From Colivivens sp963626085 (GTDB lineage: Bacteria; Bacteroidota; Bacteroidia; Bacteroidales; Bacteroidaceae): DNA of 44,578 bases. The first letter of the stretch is position 1. The number at the start of each line of letters is the position of its first letter. A program made the translations under genes and the position numbers. Below, one piece after another: positions 8,280 through 16,426 of this stretch. Where the stretch lies: NCBI GenBank assembly GCA_963626085.1, contig CAVFVJ010000012.1, positions 1-44,578 of the forward strand. Reading direction: 5' to 3'. Under the pieces are notes generated by a model. It was not told the origin of the DNA and did no database searches. It worked only from the letters and a program-made list of their open reading frames with translations.

Positions 8280-8299
8280 CTACGTTCGTCAACGGTCTG

Positions 8300-9547
8300 C
8301 TACTCGAACTTCATAGTCTGAGCAGGTTTACCCAGTCCCATGAGGTACGAAGACCCAAGGATAACAGCGAGTGAAATCAACAAGGTAACAGCGTTCACGC
8401 CCACGATACTGACCCAGTCAAACCGTATCGGCACAGACTCAAGGTAGTACACCGACGAGTCGAGTTTCACCACTTGGAAGAGGTATTGCAGAAGACACAG
8501 TCCAAATCCCACAACATTACCCCACAACACACCACGTCCGACCAGCATAACAGAGAAATTGATAAAGATACGCCGGATGGAGGCGTTGGTAGCCCCCAAG
8601 GCCTTCAGTATCCCAATCATATTGATGCGCTCAAGCATAATGATAAGCATCCCAGACATCACCGTGAACGATGCCACGCATATCATCAGAATAAGTATCA
8701 TTACCACATTCATATCTAGCACGCCCAACCACGAGAAGATGTTCGGTGCGAGCTGTTTTATACTGAACACGCCATAGATACATCCGTAACGGTCTGGAAC
8801 ACGGTTGATTGTCTCGCCCAACTTGTGTGTCAACTCATCCACCTGCCCGAAATCACTGACAGTCACTTCCAGTCCGGTAGACATGTCCGAATCCCAGTTG
8901 TTGAGCTTACGTATCGTATAGATATCGGTAAGCACGATATTACGGTCATACTCCGTGAGGTTGGTCTCATAGATTCCTGTCACACAAAACCTTCTCGCCC
9001 TCATGCCAGTTCCGCCAACAAAATACGCATACACCTTATCTCCGACCTTCAGTCCAAGATCAGACGCAACACGTCTAGAGATAAGCAATTCATTTGATGC
9101 GCTGTCACTACTCAGCACCGGCATCCGCCCATCCTTCAAATATGTCTGAAAGAACGTACGGTCATAGTCCTCCCCCACACCCTTGAACTGTAAGCCACGG
9201 AAGTCATCCGCTGTCTTCAACATACCCATCGTAGTCGCATAACGTTGCACATGGTCCACATGCGGAATGGCACTTACCACCTTCAAAAGACTGTCTGTGG
9301 TCAACACTGGCATCAGCACCCTATCTTGGTTCTGTGTAAGACTGATAACCTGTATGTCGGAGCCGAACCCTATAACCTTTTTGCTCACCTCGTCCTTGAA
9401 GCCCATGACGACAGCAATGCTCACTATCATCACGGCAAGACCTAAGATGATTCCCGACAGTGCTATACGCACAGCCGGACGCGACACATGACGCTTCCCT
9501 TCATCTTGTGAGTAAATCCGTTTTGCAATGAACAGTTCTACAGACAT
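8300..9547 (-). CDS. ABC transporter permease, FtsX/LolC-E type
   Basis: This is an inner-membrane permease of 415 residues. It has an N-terminal cytoplasmic stretch (LFIAKRIYSQDEGKRHVSRPAVRIALSGI), one membrane helix (about 27-50), a large periplasmic MacB-like domain (about 55-270) and three C-terminal helices of the FtsX domain (VVMILILMICVASFTVMSGMLIIMLERI onwards). The layout fits LolC/LolE, which extract lipoproteins for the outer membrane. No ATPase partner lies next to it, so the function remains open. It follows the aminotransferase gene after 49 bp on the same strand. Confidence 0.85.
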   Translation of the reverse strand: MSVELFIAKRIYSQDEGKRHVSRPAVRIALSGIILGLAVMIVSIAVVMGFKDEVSKKVIGFGSDIQVISLTQNQDRVLMPVLTTDSLLKVVSAIPHVDHVQRYATTMGMLKTADDFRGLQFKGVGEDYDRTFFQTYLKDGRMPVLSSDSASNELLISRRVASDLGLKVGDKVYAYFVGGTGMRARRFCVTGIYETNLTEYDRNIVLTDIYTIRKLNNWDSDMSTGLEVTVSDFGQVDELTHKLGETINRVPDRYGCIYGVFSIKQLAPNIFSWLGVLDMNVVMILILMICVASFTVMSGMLIIMLERINMIGILKALGATNASIRRIFINFSVMLVGRGVLWGNVVGFGLCLLQYLFQVVKLDSSVYYLESVPIRFDWVSIVGVNAVTLLISLAVILGSSYLMGLGKPAQTMKFE

Positions 9548-9596
9548 GAGGCACTCTCGCTAAAAATAGTTGTTTGCAGCCTGCAACTAAACACCG

Positions 9597-10796
9597 CTAT
9601 TCTGTACGTCCTGGATAAGCCTCAAGAGCTTTCTTCAATATATACAAGGCCGTTACAAGATCCTCTTTCTTCAATACGTAGGCGATACGCACTTCGTTGC
9701 GACCGGCACCTGGAGTAGTATAGAATCCAGAAGCTGGAGCCATCATGACCGTGCCGCCTTCGTAGCTAAACTCGGAAAGGCACCATTCGCAGAATTTCTC
9801 GCTGTCGTCCACTGGCAGTTTTGCCACCGTATAGAATGCGCCCATAGGTATCGGAGAATAGACCCCAGGGATACGATTAAGACCGTCTATCAAGCACTTG
9901 CGGCGCTCCACATACTCATCGTACACATCACGCATGTAATCCTCAGGTACATCCAATGATGCCTCAGCAATAATCTGTCCGATAAGCGGCGGACTCAGTC
10001 TAGCCTGACAGAACTTCATCACTGCCTTACGAACCTCCTTATTCTTCGTTATCAACGCTCCAATACGAATTCCGCACTCACTGTATCTCTTTGACACAGA
10101 GTCGATAAGCACAACATTATTCTCTATTCCCTCCAAGTGACAGGCAGATATATACGGGCTACCCGTATATATGAACTCACGGTACACCTCGTCTGAGAAG
10201 AGATACAAGTCGTATTTCTTCACCAAGTCACGTATCTGGTTCATCTCGCGTCTTGTATAGAGATAACCTGTAGGGTTGTTCGGGTTACAAATCAGTATGG
10301 CGCGTGTCCGTTCGTTTATCAGTTCCTCGAACTTCTCCACCTTCGGCAAAGCAAACCCCTCCTCGATGGTTGTGGTGATGGTGCGTATCACTGCTCCGGC
10401 AGAAATGGCGAACGCCATATAGTTAGCGTATGCCGGTTCTGGAACGATAATCTCGTCACCAGGATTCAAGCACGAAAGGAATGCAAACAGAACCGCCTCA
10501 GAACCGCCACTAGTAATGATGATGTCATCAGCATCAAGCTTAATGTTAAACTTGTCATAATATCCCACAAGTTTTTCCCTATAACTGCGGTAACCCTGAC
10601 TCGGACTATACTCCAGTATTTTCCTGTCAATGTTCTTCATGGCATCAAGCGCAACCTGCGGTGTCGGCAAGTCGGGCTGACCGATGTTCAAGTGGTATAC
10701 ATGGATGCCACGCATCCTTGCTGCCTCTGCCAAAGGAGCCAACTTGCGTATTGGTGACGAGGGCATCTCATCGCCCCTGACTGATATTCTCGGCAT
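9597..10796 (-). CDS. Pyridoxal-phosphate aminotransferase, class I/II
   Basis: The 399-residue cytoplasmic enzyme has an AspB-like fold. Visible landmarks are YSPSQGYRSYREKL (63-76), the phosphate-anchoring SGGSEA (96-101), NPNNPTG (171-177), SDEVYREF (201-208) and the PLP lysine K236 in DSVSKRYSECGIRIG. The substrate amino acid cannot be read from the sequence; aspartate or a broad-specificity role is typical of relatives. The start ATG is preceded by a good promoter 32 bp upstream. A plain permease gene follows on the same strand. Confidence 0.92.
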   Translation of the reverse strand: MPRISVRGDEMPSSPIRKLAPLAEAARMRGIHVYHLNIGQPDLPTPQVALDAMKNIDRKILEYSPSQGYRSYREKLVGYYDKFNIKLDADDIIITSGGSEAVLFAFLSCLNPGDEIIVPEPAYANYMAFAISAGAVIRTITTTIEEGFALPKVEKFEELINERTRAILICNPNNPTGYLYTRREMNQIRDLVKKYDLYLFSDEVYREFIYTGSPYISACHLEGIENNVVLIDSVSKRYSECGIRIGALITKNKEVRKAVMKFCQARLSPPLIGQIIAEASLDVPEDYMRDVYDEYVERRKCLIDGLNRIPGVYSPIPMGAFYTVAKLPVDDSEKFCEWCLSEFSYEGGTVMMAPASGFYTTPGAGRNEVRIAYVLKKEDLVTALYILKKALEAYPGRTE

Positions 10797-10828
10797 TTCT
10801 TCTCAACTAATGATTTCCGTTTGAACTG

Positions 10829-10857
10829 CAAAGTTACAAATAATATTGCAGACCAAA
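10829..10857 (-). promoter_or_regulatory. Promoter of the aminotransferase gene
   Basis: On the minus strand a TTTG (10857-10854) is followed after 17 bp by TAACTTTG (10836-10829), matching the Bacteroidota TTTG/TAnnTTTG promoter. The ATG lies 32 bp downstream. Confidence 0.65.
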
Positions 10858-11032
10858 CCATCTAACACCGAGTTTTTCTCTTGTGGACGGCAGTGCATAT
10901 ACTGGAAACCCTACGAAACAGCAAGTGTTCGACCGTACGAACGGCTGTCTCTTTACATGGAATGGCGCAGGTTAAATTATCAACGGATTAATTCCCTGGT
11001 ACCTTGAAAGTGTACTCTTGCATGGAATCATA

Positions 11033-12304
11033 TCAGTCCCTCAAACAACCGACAGGAACGACATACACTCCATCTTTACGGCGGTAGGCAAAGTCACCTG
11101 TACCTGTCAACACCATCATGAAAGACGGCTCGTTCATTTTGTCGGTGTTTATCTTGCCAGCAAGGGCCAACAAGTTAGCCGATCCTTCATTGACAAGCCT
11201 GTCACCCCCGAGCTTCACCTCCACAAGACCATACTTACCGTTGCGAAGATGCACCACAGCGTCACACTCCAAGCCACTCTTGTCTCTATAATGGCGTACT
11301 TCCCCGTCCAAGGCATCGGCAAAAACCCTCAAGTCACGCACACAAAGGGTTTCGAAGAAAAGTCCCATAGTATTGAGGTCTGCGACAAGGTCTTTCGGAC
11401 CAAGTCCCAGGACTGCAGTACCGATGGAAGGGTCTACGAAATAGCGAGTATTCGCTGTACGGACAGCGGTCTTCGAACGGAGGTTCGGATTCCATGCCTC
11501 GGAATCCTCTATGACAAAAATTTTCCGCAACGCCTCCAAGTAGGTTCCCGCAGTCTTCACACTGATTTCGTTCTCGTCGTTCGTCATCATGTCTGCCACA
11601 ATAGTCCCTATCGTAGCTTGAGCTCCTTGATTTCGGGCATACGAACGCAGTAGAAGCCGCGTGGTTGTGGCATTGCGGCCCAAACCATCCACCCGTGCTA
11701 CATCTTTCTTGATTACGGCATCCACATAATCAAAGGCTTGTGACAAGGCAGCCTCGCCTTTTAACCCACAAGCGAAAGGCCATCCGCCACGACATATCAG
11801 GTAAGCGAGGTCGTCTATCTTCAGTTTATTGACAGCTGCAAGCTTGTCTGGGGTCTGAAACAGTTGCGCCAAACTGACATTGCCGTTCGACTCCCCCGAT
11901 TCAAACAGACTCATTGGGCGCATCGTCAGCCAACTGAACCGCCCCGTCCCGGAATGATGCATGTCCTTTTCATCCGCAGGAACAGCCGAGCCTGTCAAGA
12001 CGAACTGCCCTACCTCATGCCGATGGTCAACCTCGAACCTGACCGCATCCCAGAGTTTGGGGGCCAACTGCCATTCGTCAATGAGACGGGGACTATCACC
12101 TCCAAGCAGAACAGAAGGATCAATATCCGCCATCTGCAGATTCGTTTCCAACGATGCGGGATTGTCCATATACAAGATACTGCCAGCCTGTTGCTCGGCA
12201 GTAGTGGTCTTGCCACACCACTTGGGTCCCTCAATAAGCACTGCCCCCTTGCTTGCCAGCTTTTTCGCAAGCAACCGATCTGCAATTCTACTTTTATACT
12301 CCAT
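11033..12304 (-). CDS. AAA ATP-binding protein with DUF4143 domain
   Basis: The 423-residue protein has an N-terminal P-loop ATPase with Walker A GPKWCGKT (26-33), a short Walker B region (SPRLIDEWQLAP) and a helical middle part. The C-terminal DUF4143 domain contains RHYRDKSGLECDAVVHLRNGKYGLVEVKLGG, whose D...E-V-K pattern resembles a PD-(D/E)XK nuclease core. The family is widespread in Bacteroidota and its role is unproven. The start at 12304 is chosen over an ATG at 12334 because the latter falls inside the -7 region of the promoter. A striking array of 23-bp repeats lies on and upstream of that promoter. There are no cotranscribed neighbours. Confidence 0.85.
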   Translation of the reverse strand: MEYKSRIADRLLAKKLASKGAVLIEGPKWCGKTTTAEQQAGSILYMDNPASLETNLQMADIDPSVLLGGDSPRLIDEWQLAPKLWDAVRFEVDHRHEVGQFVLTGSAVPADEKDMHHSGTGRFSWLTMRPMSLFESGESNGNVSLAQLFQTPDKLAAVNKLKIDDLAYLICRGGWPFACGLKGEAALSQAFDYVDAVIKKDVARVDGLGRNATTTRLLLRSYARNQGAQATIGTIVADMMTNDENEISVKTAGTYLEALRKIFVIEDSEAWNPNLRSKTAVRTANTRYFVDPSIGTAVLGLGPKDLVADLNTMGLFFETLCVRDLRVFADALDGEVRHYRDKSGLECDAVVHLRNGKYGLVEVKLGGDRLVNEGSANLLALAGKINTDKMNEPSFMMVLTGTGDFAYRRKDGVYVVPVGCLRD

Positions 12305-12331
12305 ATCTCCCAGTTCTTTGATTTCCAACTG

Positions 12332-12339
12332 CAAAGATA
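12332..12339 (-). promoter_or_regulatory. -7 box of the DUF4143 ATPase gene
   Basis: On the minus strand TATCTTTG is an exact TAnnTTTG match 27 bp before the ATG. The -33 position falls in the first copy of the tandem repeat. CCAACTG at 12325-12331 on the plus strand, just downstream of the box, is an inverted copy of the repeat core CAGTTGG. Confidence 0.7.
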
Positions 12340-12356
12340 CAGATTTATTTTCACGT

Positions 12357-12448
12357 TTCCTCAGTTGGCTCGATTTTGTTTCCTCAGTTGACTTAATTTC
12401 ACTTCCTCAGTTGGCTTAATTTCGCTTCCTCAGTTGGCAAAATATCAT
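12357..12448. repeat. Four-copy 23-bp tandem repeat upstream of the DUF4143 ATPase
   Basis: The 12-base core TTCCTCAGTTGR starts at 12357, 12380, 12403 and 12426, an exact 23-bp period. The remaining 11 bases of each unit are more variable (mostly CTTAATTT-like). On the coding strand of the ATPase gene the core reads YCAACTGAGGAA. The copy nearest the gene overlaps the expected -33 region. This suggests regulatory binding sites of about two helical turns each, but no binding protein is known from the sequence. Confidence 0.9.
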
Positions 12449-12562
12449 CACACTTGAGGCATTGCTGCAAAGACTACCATCCTTGAAGCTAAAGCAATCA
12501 TAGAACAGGGGATACCCCAGGGAATCCTGTAATTCTGTGATTCTGGTCAATCCAACACCTCT

Positions 12563-13453
12563 TCAGTCTACATGGTATTTTTTCGAAGACATACTTCCAT
12601 CGCCATAAACGGAGAGCTTGATGTAAACACCTTTATGCCGTGGAGCTAAAGGGAGTTGCCTGCCAGAAACAGAGAACCATCTTACTGCCACTGGCTCGCC
12701 TTCACCTACCGTAATGTCAGAAACGGCAGACGCCTGTCCTCTGACATGTCCGAACACCCAGTCAAGCCGATCATCTGTATAGCTGTTCTCACAAACGTTC
12801 TCATGACTCCACCCCGTTTCTATATCGAACTTATATTCAGCGTCACTGCCATCCATATCCTTTAGGAAGTTTTCGACATTGGAGATTTTCATCAGTCTGT
12901 CAGCCGTACCCATCACAGTGTAAAGAGGAGTCTGAGAGACAGCCTCCGCATTCAAACCAGCCGGATTGCCGGCAACTGGCATGGCAGCTGCAAAAAAGTC
13001 TGGATGATTGGACAGCATGTTCCACGTGCCAGTACCTCCCATCGAGCCACCAAAAATATAAACCATGGAAGCGTCAGCCACGCCACGGTCTATGTAGGTT
13101 TGTAACAGACTGACAATGGCATCCTGCACTGGACCGAGCCATGACTGGTTTTGGGGACATTGTGGGACAAGCAAGACTGCCTTACGGTTGTTGTCATAAA
13201 GCCATTTACTTATAGAACTTACACCTGGTTCCTGCATTTGCGCCTCATTGTCATCACCCCTACTGGAGCCACCATGCAGGTAGATGACAAGTGAGGCTTT
13301 GTCGCCAGTTCCTGGGAAAGACGCCTTCCTGTACGGCAAAGTCACTGTCCCGTCGGAGAACGTCTCCTTGGAAAATGTCAGTTCTTGCGCAGACACTTTG
13401 CCACTACCGAGTAGACTCAGCATGACAAAGAATATAAAGGTTGTACGTTTCAT
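12563..13453 (-). CDS. Secreted alpha/beta-hydrolase esterase with T9SS-like C-terminal tail
   Basis: The 296-residue protein has signal peptide MKRTTFIFFVMLSLLGSGKVSAQ. The esterase domain has an oxyanion-hole stretch VIYLHGGSSRGDD (57-69), the nucleophile elbow GGSMGG with Ser137, a probable acid in MGTADRLMK and a His in ETGWSHENVCEN. It resembles poly(3-hydroxybutyrate) depolymerase/feruloyl-esterase-like hydrolases; the substrate is unknown. The last 40 or so residues (WFSVSGRQLPLAPRHKGVYIK onwards) resemble the short sorting tail of Prevotella T9SS cargo, which would fit PorU and PorV encoded later in the window. The start at 13453 is preferred to an ATG at 13489 because it leaves a clean signal peptide. 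Confidence 0.85.
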   Translation of the reverse strand: MKRTTFIFFVMLSLLGSGKVSAQELTFSKETFSDGTVTLPYRKASFPGTGDKASLVIYLHGGSSRGDDNEAQMQEPGVSSISKWLYDNNRKAVLLVPQCPQNQSWLGPVQDAIVSLLQTYIDRGVADASMVYIFGGSMGGTGTWNMLSNHPDFFAAAMPVAGNPAGLNAEAVSQTPLYTVMGTADRLMKISNVENFLKDMDGSDAEYKFDIETGWSHENVCENSYTDDRLDWVFGHVRGQASAVSDITVGEGEPVAVRWFSVSGRQLPLAPRHKGVYIKLSVYGDGSMSSKKYHVD

Positions 13454-13814
13454 GAGTTTCATTCTTGTAGTCTTGTTTTCAATAATCATTTCAATTGTTA
13501 AACCGTTTATCCAACGTTACAGCTGTAAGACTCTACAAAAGCCGTAAAGTAAAACGCAGAATTCGCCAATAAAGCATAAAATAAGATAACCAAACAAAAT
13601 CAACACAGTCAAGTCAAGGCGTACATACTCCGTTAGGGCATACATATTCTGGCTGACATACACCGTTTGTCAGACGAGTTTTTACAATTCATTCCGCAAC
13701 ATGTCGATTGTTTTTCGTATCTTTGCACAGCGAAATCGATAGCAAGATGAAGCTTTCACAAACTATTGACCAGCAACATGCAATCAAACGAACTAATAAC
13801 TTAACTACAAAACT
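13454..13814. other. Divergent intergenic region, 361 bp
   Basis: No gene is visible here. It separates the esterase (minus) from the GH43-type gene (plus). It holds the plus-strand promoter at 13718 and, around 13620-13675, three loosely similar stretches (gtacatactccgt, gcatacatattctg, gacatacaccgt) that could be degenerate repeats. No minus-strand TAnnTTTG box was found for the esterase. Confidence 0.6.
13718..13725 (+). promoter_or_regulatory. -7 box of the GH43-type gene
   Basis: TATCTTTG matches TAnnTTTG exactly. The ATG is 89 bp downstream, giving an 80-base or so AT-rich leader without Shine-Dalgarno. Confidence 0.65.
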
Positions 13815-14801
13815 ATGTTTACCAAACGAATTATCCTGGTTGTGACAACCTTGGTGCTGACGGTCTCGTTAGCAGCACGCGACGTGTATCTATTTTCCTA
13901 TTTCCGTGGCGAACGCAGCGGACTGCATCTGGCATACAGCTACGACGGACTGACATGGACGGCACTGAACAACAACGCACCCTTCCTCGCCCCTACCGTA
14001 GGCAAGGACAAATTGATGCGCGACCCCAGTATTGCACAAGGTCCCGACGGCACGTTCCACATGGTGTGGACTTCCAGCTGGTACGACCGCATCATCGGCT
14101 ATGCCTCATCGAAAGACCTGATACACTGGAGTGAGCAGAAGGCTATACCCGTGATGGCGGACGAACCTGAAGCCAAGAACTCATGGGCTCCCGAACTGTT
14201 CTACGACGAACCTTCAAAGACCTTTTACATCTTTTGGGCTACAACCATACCAGGAAGGCACTCACCAGTAGCGTCTACCGAGAGAGAGGCACAATGGAAC
14301 CACCGTATCTACTACTGCACCACCAAGGACTTCAAGAAGTTCTCGAAGACGAAGATGTTCTTCAACCCGGACTTCAACGCCATCGACGCTGCCATAACCA
14401 AAGACCCGAAGACAGGCGAACTGATTATGGTGGTCAAGAACGAGAATTCACTGCCTGCGGAGAAGAACATACGTGTGACACGTACAAACAACATAAGGAA
14501 AGGATTCCCGACGGACGTGTCTGCGCCAATCACAGGCAACTACTGGGCGGAAGGGCCAGCACCACTGTTCGTGGGCGACACACTGTACGTCTATTTCGAT
14601 AAATACAGAGATGGGCGGTACGGAGCAGTGCGCAGTATTGACCACGGACACACATGGACTGACGTGAGCGACCAAGTACACTTCCCTCGCGGCACACGCC
14701 ATGGCACTGCCTTCCGCGTGGACGAGAGAGTCCTCCAAACTCTGCTCGACAACGAAGCAGCAAGATCGCACGACACAAAGATTGTCACAACATCTCTATA
14801 A
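13815..14801 (+). CDS. Glycoside hydrolase family 43-type protein, exported
   Basis: The 328-residue protein has a signal peptide (MFTKRIILVVTTLVLTVSLAA) followed by a single five-bladed-propeller-like domain. Candidate catalytic residues are D70 in LMRDPSIA, D191 in NAIDAAI and E246 in YWAEGPAP, with E127 in SWAPEL also conserved in the family; this is the usual D/D/E arrangement. Relatives act as beta-xylosidases or alpha-arabinofuranosidases on plant polysaccharides. There is no C-terminal sorting domain, so a periplasmic location is likely. It stands alone between a divergent esterase and a terminator. Confidence 0.85.
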   Translation: MFTKRIILVVTTLVLTVSLAARDVYLFSYFRGERSGLHLAYSYDGLTWTALNNNAPFLAPTVGKDKLMRDPSIAQGPDGTFHMVWTSSWYDRIIGYASSKDLIHWSEQKAIPVMADEPEAKNSWAPELFYDEPSKTFYIFWATTIPGRHSPVASTEREAQWNHRIYYCTTKDFKKFSKTKMFFNPDFNAIDAAITKDPKTGELIMVVKNENSLPAEKNIRVTRTNNIRKGFPTDVSAPITGNYWAEGPAPLFVGDTLYVYFDKYRDGRYGAVRSIDHGHTWTDVSDQVHFPRGTRHGTAFRVDERVLQTLLDNEAARSHDTKIVTTSL

Positions 14802-14811
14802 TATAAATAGG

Positions 14812-14869
14812 TATAGGACATGCAACTGCCATTATGGCATAACATCCTGCTATTTTGTCCTATATTTTT
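14812..14869 (+). terminator. Branched-hairpin terminator after the GH43-type gene
   Basis: TATAGGACA (14812-14820) pairs with TGTCCTATA (14856-14864), followed by TTTTT. The loop contains an inner hairpin TGCCA-TTA-TGGCA. It starts 10 bp after the stop codon and would separate the gene from hsp20. Confidence 0.65.
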
Positions 14870-14968
14870 CTCCTACTCCATCATGGCACAGCCATTTGCA
14901 TTATGTCAAGTGAACGCTTGAAACAAGAGTTCAGAACAAAACAAAAGATGTAAAACAAAAATAAAGAG

Positions 14969-14974
14969 AAGGAG
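14969..14974 (+). promoter_or_regulatory. Shine-Dalgarno of the hsp20 gene
   Basis: AAGGAG lies 7 bp before the ATG, one of only two canonical sites noted in the window. Confidence 0.8.
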
Positions 14975-14981
14975 ATTTATT

Positions 14982-15422
14982 ATGGGACAGTTACAAAGAA
15001 CAAACGGATGGCTTCCAGAGATTTTCAGTGATTTCTTTGACAACACATGGATGCCGAAAGTAAACGCTACAGCACCAGCTATCAACGTTTCAGAGAGTGA
15101 AAAGAACTACTTGGTCGAGGTTGCCGCACCGGGCATGAAGAAGGACGACTTCAGTATCGAGATCAACGAGAACAACGACTTGGTGGTCAAGATGGAGAAG
15201 AAGGACGAGCACAACAACGAGAAGAAGGACTCCAAGGACAATGTGCGCTATCTGCGTAGAGAGTTCGCCTACTCCAAGTTCCAGCAGACCTTGATTCTTC
15301 CTGACGATGTCGACAAGACCAAGATTGAGGCAAAGGTCGAACACGGAGTCTTGACTGTGACACTGCCGAAGATTGTTGTCAAGGAAGAGCCTAAGACCTC
15401 AAGGCAGATTAAAATCGACTAA
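14982..15422 (+). CDS. Small heat-shock protein, Hsp20/alpha-crystallin family
   Basis: This is an ATP-independent cytoplasmic holdase that keeps unfolding proteins soluble. The 146 residues contain a short N-terminal arm (GWLPEIFSDFFDNTWM), the alpha-crystallin domain (about 37-132: INVSESEKNYLVEVAAPGMKKDDFSIEI, FQQTLILPDDVDKTKIEAKVEHGVLTVTLPK) and a C-terminal tail with an I-x-I-type oligomerisation motif (QIKID). Length is normal for the family. It is monocistronic: a terminator lies on each side. The strong Shine-Dalgarno fits a protein made in large amounts on demand. Confidence 0.95.
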   Translation: MGQLQRTNGWLPEIFSDFFDNTWMPKVNATAPAINVSESEKNYLVEVAAPGMKKDDFSIEINENNDLVVKMEKKDEHNNEKKDSKDNVRYLRREFAYSKFQQTLILPDDVDKTKIEAKVEHGVLTVTLPKIVVKEEPKTSRQIKID

Positions 15423-15485
15423 CGTGTCTAGACACACACATACGATAGAGTGTTTGATTTGATTAAAGATTAATTGTTATTGAGC

Positions 15486-15522
15486 AGAAGGGGATATGTC
15501 ACCGAGTGATGTATCCCCTTCT
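15486..15522 (+). terminator. Long hairpin terminator after hsp20
   Basis: AGAAGGGGATA (15486-15496) pairs perfectly with TATCCCCTTCT (15512-15522). Within the loop TCAC-CGA-GTGA adds an inner stem. There is no long U tract behind it, so it may also act as a 3' processing or stability element. Confidence 0.7.
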
Positions 15523-15557
15523 CCTGTTTACTAACGCCAAAGATACCATAATCCGTA

Positions 15558-15587
15558 TTGTCCTGTGCGGAAAAATCACTACCTTTG
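15558..15587 (+). promoter_or_regulatory. Promoter of the queuosine operon
   Basis: TTG (15558-15560), a 19-bp spacer and TACCTTTG (15580-15587) fit the Bacteroidota promoter well. Transcription should start near 15594, leaving a leader of about 100 bases that contains the candidate riboswitch. Confidence 0.75.
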
Positions 15588-15650
15588 CAGTCCAGTTCGA
15601 TACATCAACCGTATGTGCGGACTCGAAAAGGACAGTAACAATCCCCTGAA

Positions 15651-15692
15651 GGGGGCGTGTGCTTGAAAACCACGCTAAAAAAAACAAGAATC
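15651..15692 (+). promoter_or_regulatory. Candidate preQ1-I riboswitch
   Basis: The elements of the small H-type pseudoknot can be read in order. P1 GCGTG (15655-15659) pairs with CACGC (15671-15675), with a possible extra G-U pair. The loop carries CTTG (15662-15665), which pairs with CAAG (15685-15688) to form P2. AAAA (15666-15669) links P2 to C15670, the base directly before the 3' strand of P1, as in known preQ1-I aptamers where this cytosine reads the ligand. The tail is A-rich (TAAAAAAAA). P2 ends 4 bases before the ATG, which suggests control of translation. A CCCC-TGAA-GGGG hairpin lies directly upstream (15643-15654). The genes behind it import and make queuosine precursors. Ligand binding is inference. 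Confidence 0.75.
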
Positions 15693-16421
15693 ATGCAACA
15701 AGTAAAGACCGTAAGCACGTCATTCATGCTGATGGGAATACTCTTCAGTGTATGTCTCATCACATCCAACCTCCTCGAAACGAAAGTATTCAAACTCTAT
15801 GGACAGATAAACCTCACATGTGGTTTCCTGGTGTTCCCCATCTCGTACATCCTCAACGACTGCATTGCGGAGGTGTGGGGATACAGGAAGTCGAGGCTGA
15901 TGATATGGACGGGATTCCTCATGAACTTCTTTGTGGTGGCGTTGGGCACCGTCGCCAGCATATTGCCACCAATAGCAGAGGGCGACGATGCGTCATTCCG
16001 TGAGGTCTTCCTCTTCGCCCCACAGGTGACAGTCGCCAGTTTCCTTGCGTTCATCGTGGGTTCGTTCCTTAACGCCATGGTCATGAGCAAGATGAAGTTG
16101 GCTGGCAGGAACAAGGGGCATTTCAATTACTACTTCTCGTTGAGAGCTATATTCTCGACCATCGTGGGTGAAAGTGCGGACTCACTGATATTCTTTCCAC
16201 TGGCATTCTACGTGTTCCCACTGATATTCTCAGGACACCCTGCAGTAAACGGACAGGTACTCGTTGGGCTTATGCTGACGCAAGTGGTGGCAAAGACGCT
16301 GTACGAAGTAATTGCCTTACCGATAACCATCAAGGTAGTGCGGCTTGTAAAGAAGCACGAGCAGACAGACGTATACGATGACAATATCTCATACAACGCA
16401 TTCAAAATAAAAGACATCTAA
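15693..16421 (+). CDS. Queuosine precursor transporter (YhhQ/Vut_1 family)
   Basis: The 242-residue inner-membrane protein has about six hydrophobic helices. Family landmarks are ISNLLETKVFKLYG-like LITSNLLETKVFKL near the N-terminus and FPISYILNDCIAEVWGYRKSRLMIW, followed by ESADSLIFFPLAFY. YhhQ takes up preQ0/preQ1 for tRNA queuosine synthesis. The start at 15693 is chosen because the upstream in-frame ATG at 15657 lies inside the riboswitch stem. The queF gene follows after 5 bp, which supports a queuosine role over other VUT-family functions. Confidence 0.92.
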   Translation: MQQVKTVSTSFMLMGILFSVCLITSNLLETKVFKLYGQINLTCGFLVFPISYILNDCIAEVWGYRKSRLMIWTGFLMNFFVVALGTVASILPPIAEGDDASFREVFLFAPQVTVASFLAFIVGSFLNAMVMSKMKLAGRNKGHFNYYFSLRAIFSTIVGESADSLIFFPLAFYVFPLIFSGHPAVNGQVLVGLMLTQVVAKTLYEVIALPITIKVVRLVKKHEQTDVYDDNISYNAFKIKDI

Positions 16422-16426
16422 GTATC

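Noticed and set aside
8262..8292. Direct repeat GTTCGTCAA twice between the DUF4886 and FtsX-type genes
   Set aside because: It is 9 bp long and partly coding, compatible with chance; no further copies nearby.
10797..11032. RNA gene in the aminotransferase/DUF4143 gap
   Set aside because: No tRNA cloverleaf or conserved RNA motif was seen; the gap holds only the aminotransferase promoter and unremarkable sequence.
12357..12448. CRISPR array
   Set aside because: The units are 23 bp in total with a 12-bp core and similar, short spacers; no cas gene is present.
14865..14981. RNA thermometer pairing TCTCCT (14868-14873) with the hsp20 Shine-Dalgarno
   Set aside because: The complementary stretch is 100 bases upstream and immediately follows a terminator hairpin, so it is probably not in the hsp20 transcript; six pairs occur easily by chance.
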